Shown: piece after piece, positions 7,801 to 8,166 of the stretch
How the letters are laid out: each line of letters starts with the position of its first letter
How positions within the stretch are numbered: position 1 is the first letter of the stretch
Assembly: GCA_003520965.1 (NCBI GenBank)
Contig: DOTU01000061.1
Span: forward strand, 1-8,166
Source: Candidatus Zixiibacteriota bacterium
GTDB lineage: Bacteria; Zixibacteria; MSB-5A5; UBA10806
DNA length: 8,166 bases
Direction: 5' to 3'
The notes under the pieces: generated by a model
Told to the model about the DNA's origin: nothing
Seen by the model: only the letters and a program-made list of their open reading frames with translations
The model's database searches: none
Position numbers and translations under genes: made by a program

Positions 7801-8038
7801 TGCCAATACCATCATCAGGTTTTCTATTCCATCCGCTCAACAGGTAAAGCTGACGGTCTATGATCTTCTGGGACGGCAAATTAAAATGCTTGGTAATGGC
7901 CCGATGACCGCCGGTTCGCATGAGGTTTTGTGGGATGGTACCAGCGATTTTGGAGCCCCAACGACATCAGGGATCTACTTCTATCGCCTTGAAACTGCCA
8001 ATAAGACCTTTACAAATAGGATGACATTGCTTAAATAG
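4808..8038 (+). CDS. Secreted subtilisin-like (S8) serine protease with eight FG-GAP-type repeats and T9SS-type C-terminal sorting domain (second paralogue)
   Basis: This 1076-residue exported endopeptidase is collinear with the protein at 1266-4511, with roughly half the residues shared by eye in the catalytic region. The signal peptide covers about 1-19 (MKLYLVFFLLLITF, then SASA). A propeptide runs to about 131, and the catalytic domain starts at P132 (PNDP). Catalytic residues are D169 (IVDSG), H235 (HGTHVAG, the standard motif), N327 (AAGNDG) and S389 (GTSMASP). A calcium-type acidic insertion lies at about 190-215 (DLNGDG, DDDANGYIDD). The linker at about 452-580 keeps DDGDGRL but has lost the PGE seen in the first copy. 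Eight repeats span about 581-970, their DxDxDG-like loops running from D589 to D921 (mean period about 47). The last repeat ends with WPMFGNNPRRTG. The sorting tail (AQNYPNPFN with Q991, IYFYRL, final LLK) covers about the last 90 residues. All catalytic residues are present, so activity is expected. It has its own promoter; no terminator follows. Substrate is unknown. Confidence 0.95.
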   Translation: MKLYLVFFLLLITFVSASAIEGIPGQDYRTDEFIISVHNGVTLTPFSIAKSGFSSTGYTSLDRLIERENITAIEEYYPAPVRNEFLRDVVKRMYVVKVGNGDNLESAITAFGGDTQIEFAEQYNIHHLCYVPNDPLIGNWYQLTNIEAYQAWDFIRGDSTSRPILGIVDSGVYYDHPELAPNMWINSGEDLNGDGQFTSADINGIDDDANGYIDDVVGYDIAMNDNIPFEPTPTHGTHVAGCASMACDNGSGGAAVSWGARIMAVKCARDNAPEYIYGGFTGITYAADNGATVINLSWGSSYFSQAEQNVINAVYAAGVVVVAAAGNDGVSTRFYPAGYNHVIAVASVNSSDHLSSFSNYGTWITVSAPGEGIHSTWDHNSFASLDGTSMASPITAGVVCLIRAANPSFTVDQVKARLMATADTIDYLNPNRVGMMGAGRVNAAAAVGRYLFPRILLVSDSTFLIEDDGDGRLGPLDRFKWIANFSNIWANAQNVVGTLHSDGQFNLIDSVADFGNIPGSGGTGNNVSNPFDIRAISGVGAGDHTFTLDVTASPGYRASFNLTVNVTLDQLGFPVNINGEIDSPPLVLDIDADGSKEIVIGANDNNYYAIENNGSITPGWPKPVSGSPSGGAAAGDLDHNGTIEIVGMSRFGDVYAWSADGTPLTGFPRNCGTLMYSTPVLGDINGDSTLEIIVGVYTNKSIYVLNGDGTNFGNWPFQGTGYISGSAALADLDNDGLPEIIYGDIDSTIHALNADKSEVAGFPRKLGGPIRITPSVADIDGDGHLNIIIGTSNGILYALDYNSSTMPGWPVTLGAAIASTPSLSDIDNDGHLEIIIGCNNSNLYAFRTYGQPQGGFPVHVGGVISASPVEGDINGDGLPDIVVGAFDGNIYGINSQGQALPNFPIPAIHNGPITCAADLCDLDADNRCEIIFGVKVAGNNLEVIDYRVDLTNTNFPWPMFGNNPRRTGYYGSFATGIQNTDEIPVAYELAQNYPNPFNANTIIRFSIPSAQQVKLTVYDLLGRQIKMLGNGPMTAGSHEVLWDGTSDFGAPTTSGIYFYRLETANKTFTNRMTLLK

Positions 8039-8078
8039 ATTTGAAAATATTTTAAAAAATAGGCGCGCTATTGTCGCG

Positions 8079-8088
8079 AAGGAGGTGA
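8079..8088 (+). promoter_or_regulatory. Orphan perfect Shine-Dalgarno sequence (AAGGAGGTGA) without a usable start codon
   Basis: AAGGAGGTGA matches the canonical anti-Shine-Dalgarno complement over ten bases. At normal spacing the downstream bases read TCGTAATAG, which contain no start codon. The next ATG (8108) is 19 bases past the motif and is followed at once by TAA. The GTG inside the motif (8085) meets a stop after three codons. The true binding site of the next gene is separate, at 8135-8141. Confidence 0.5.
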
Positions 8089-8134
8089 GATCGTAATAGA
8101 ATTATTGATGTAATTGGTTTTTTAGATAACCCTT

Positions 8135-8141
8135 AAGGAGG
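8135..8141 (+). promoter_or_regulatory. Strong ribosome binding site of the third gene
   Basis: AAGGAGG lies five bases (AATAA) before ATG 8147, an optimal arrangement. It overlaps the palindrome CCTTAAGG (8131-8138). A possible -10 box TAGAAT (8097-8102) lies upstream but has no good -35 partner. No terminator separates this gene from the preceding protease gene, so read-through transcription is plausible. Confidence 0.8.
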
Positions 8142-8146
8142 AATAA

Positions 8147-8166
8147 ATGAAAAGATTTTTACTAGT
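8147..8166 (+). CDS. Start of a third gene, probably an exported protein (only first codons visible)
   Basis: ATG 8147 follows a near-ideal ribosome binding site. The visible codons give MKRFLL, with a partial seventh codon (GT, so valine). A Lys-Arg pair then hydrophobic residues resembles the start of a Sec signal peptide, and the two proteases upstream begin similarly (MKTFVILVLL, MKLYLVFFLLL). It starts 108 bases after the second protease's stop codon. Whether it is a third paralogue cannot be told from six residues. Confidence 0.65.

Noticed and set aside
7571..7921. 116-codon minus-strand open frame inside the second protease gene
   Set aside because: It is antisense to the last repeat and sorting tail, has no recognisable motif, and similar shadow frames occur throughout both genes.
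8050..8078. Terminator hairpin after the second protease gene
   Set aside because: The only stem (CGCG with CGCG around a seven-base loop) has four pairs and no T tract after it.

Overview
The window is 8166 bases of moderate GC content, close to half by eye. It looks like chromosome of a Gram-negative bacterium from the FCB superphylum (Fibrobacteres-Chlorobi-Bacteroidetes and related candidate phyla). Both large proteins end in a T9SS-type sorting domain with the hallmark NYPNPFN motif, a late GIYFYRL motif and a terminal LLK or MLK. They also join a subtilase, FG-GAP repeats and this tail, a style familiar from uncultured FCB lineages such as Zixibacteria. The exact phylum is an inference and cannot be fixed from this window.

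Layout: (1) 1-1046, minus strand: the N-terminal ~348 residues of a membrane glycosyltransferase of the GT39/PMT type, running off the left edge. (2) 1047-1265: a divergent intergenic region with a possible leaderless promoter for the minus-strand gene, two dyad-like motifs and the ribosome binding site of the next gene. (3) 1266-4511, plus strand: a 1081-residue secreted subtilisin-like (S8) protease with signal peptide, propeptide, catalytic domain, beta-sandwich linker, eight FG-GAP/VCBS-type repeats and a sorting tail. (4) 4512-4807: a strong intrinsic terminator, a perfect 16-base inverted repeat, a good sigma70-like promoter and a ~125-base leader with a possible 17-codon upstream ORF. 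(5) 4808-8038, plus strand: a 1076-residue paralogue of the first protease with the same domain order. (6) 8039-8146: a short gap with no recognisable terminator, an orphan perfect Shine-Dalgarno sequence and the true ribosome binding site of a third gene. (7) 8147-8166: the first codons of that gene, starting like a signal peptide.

The main content is a tandem pair of diverged exported proteases. Each is predicted to cross the inner membrane by Sec, fold with calcium, and be displayed on or released from the surface through a type IX-like route. The first gene has its own terminator and the second its own promoter, so they look like separately controlled paralogues rather than an operon. The second gene may be transcribed together with the third. 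The divergent glycosyltransferase has no demonstrable functional link to them. The points most worth follow-up are the subtilase plus eight-repeat architecture in tandem, a Gly-to-Ala change beside the catalytic His in the first copy, a 10-base near-palindrome shared by both upstream regions, and the orphan Shine-Dalgarno sequence.
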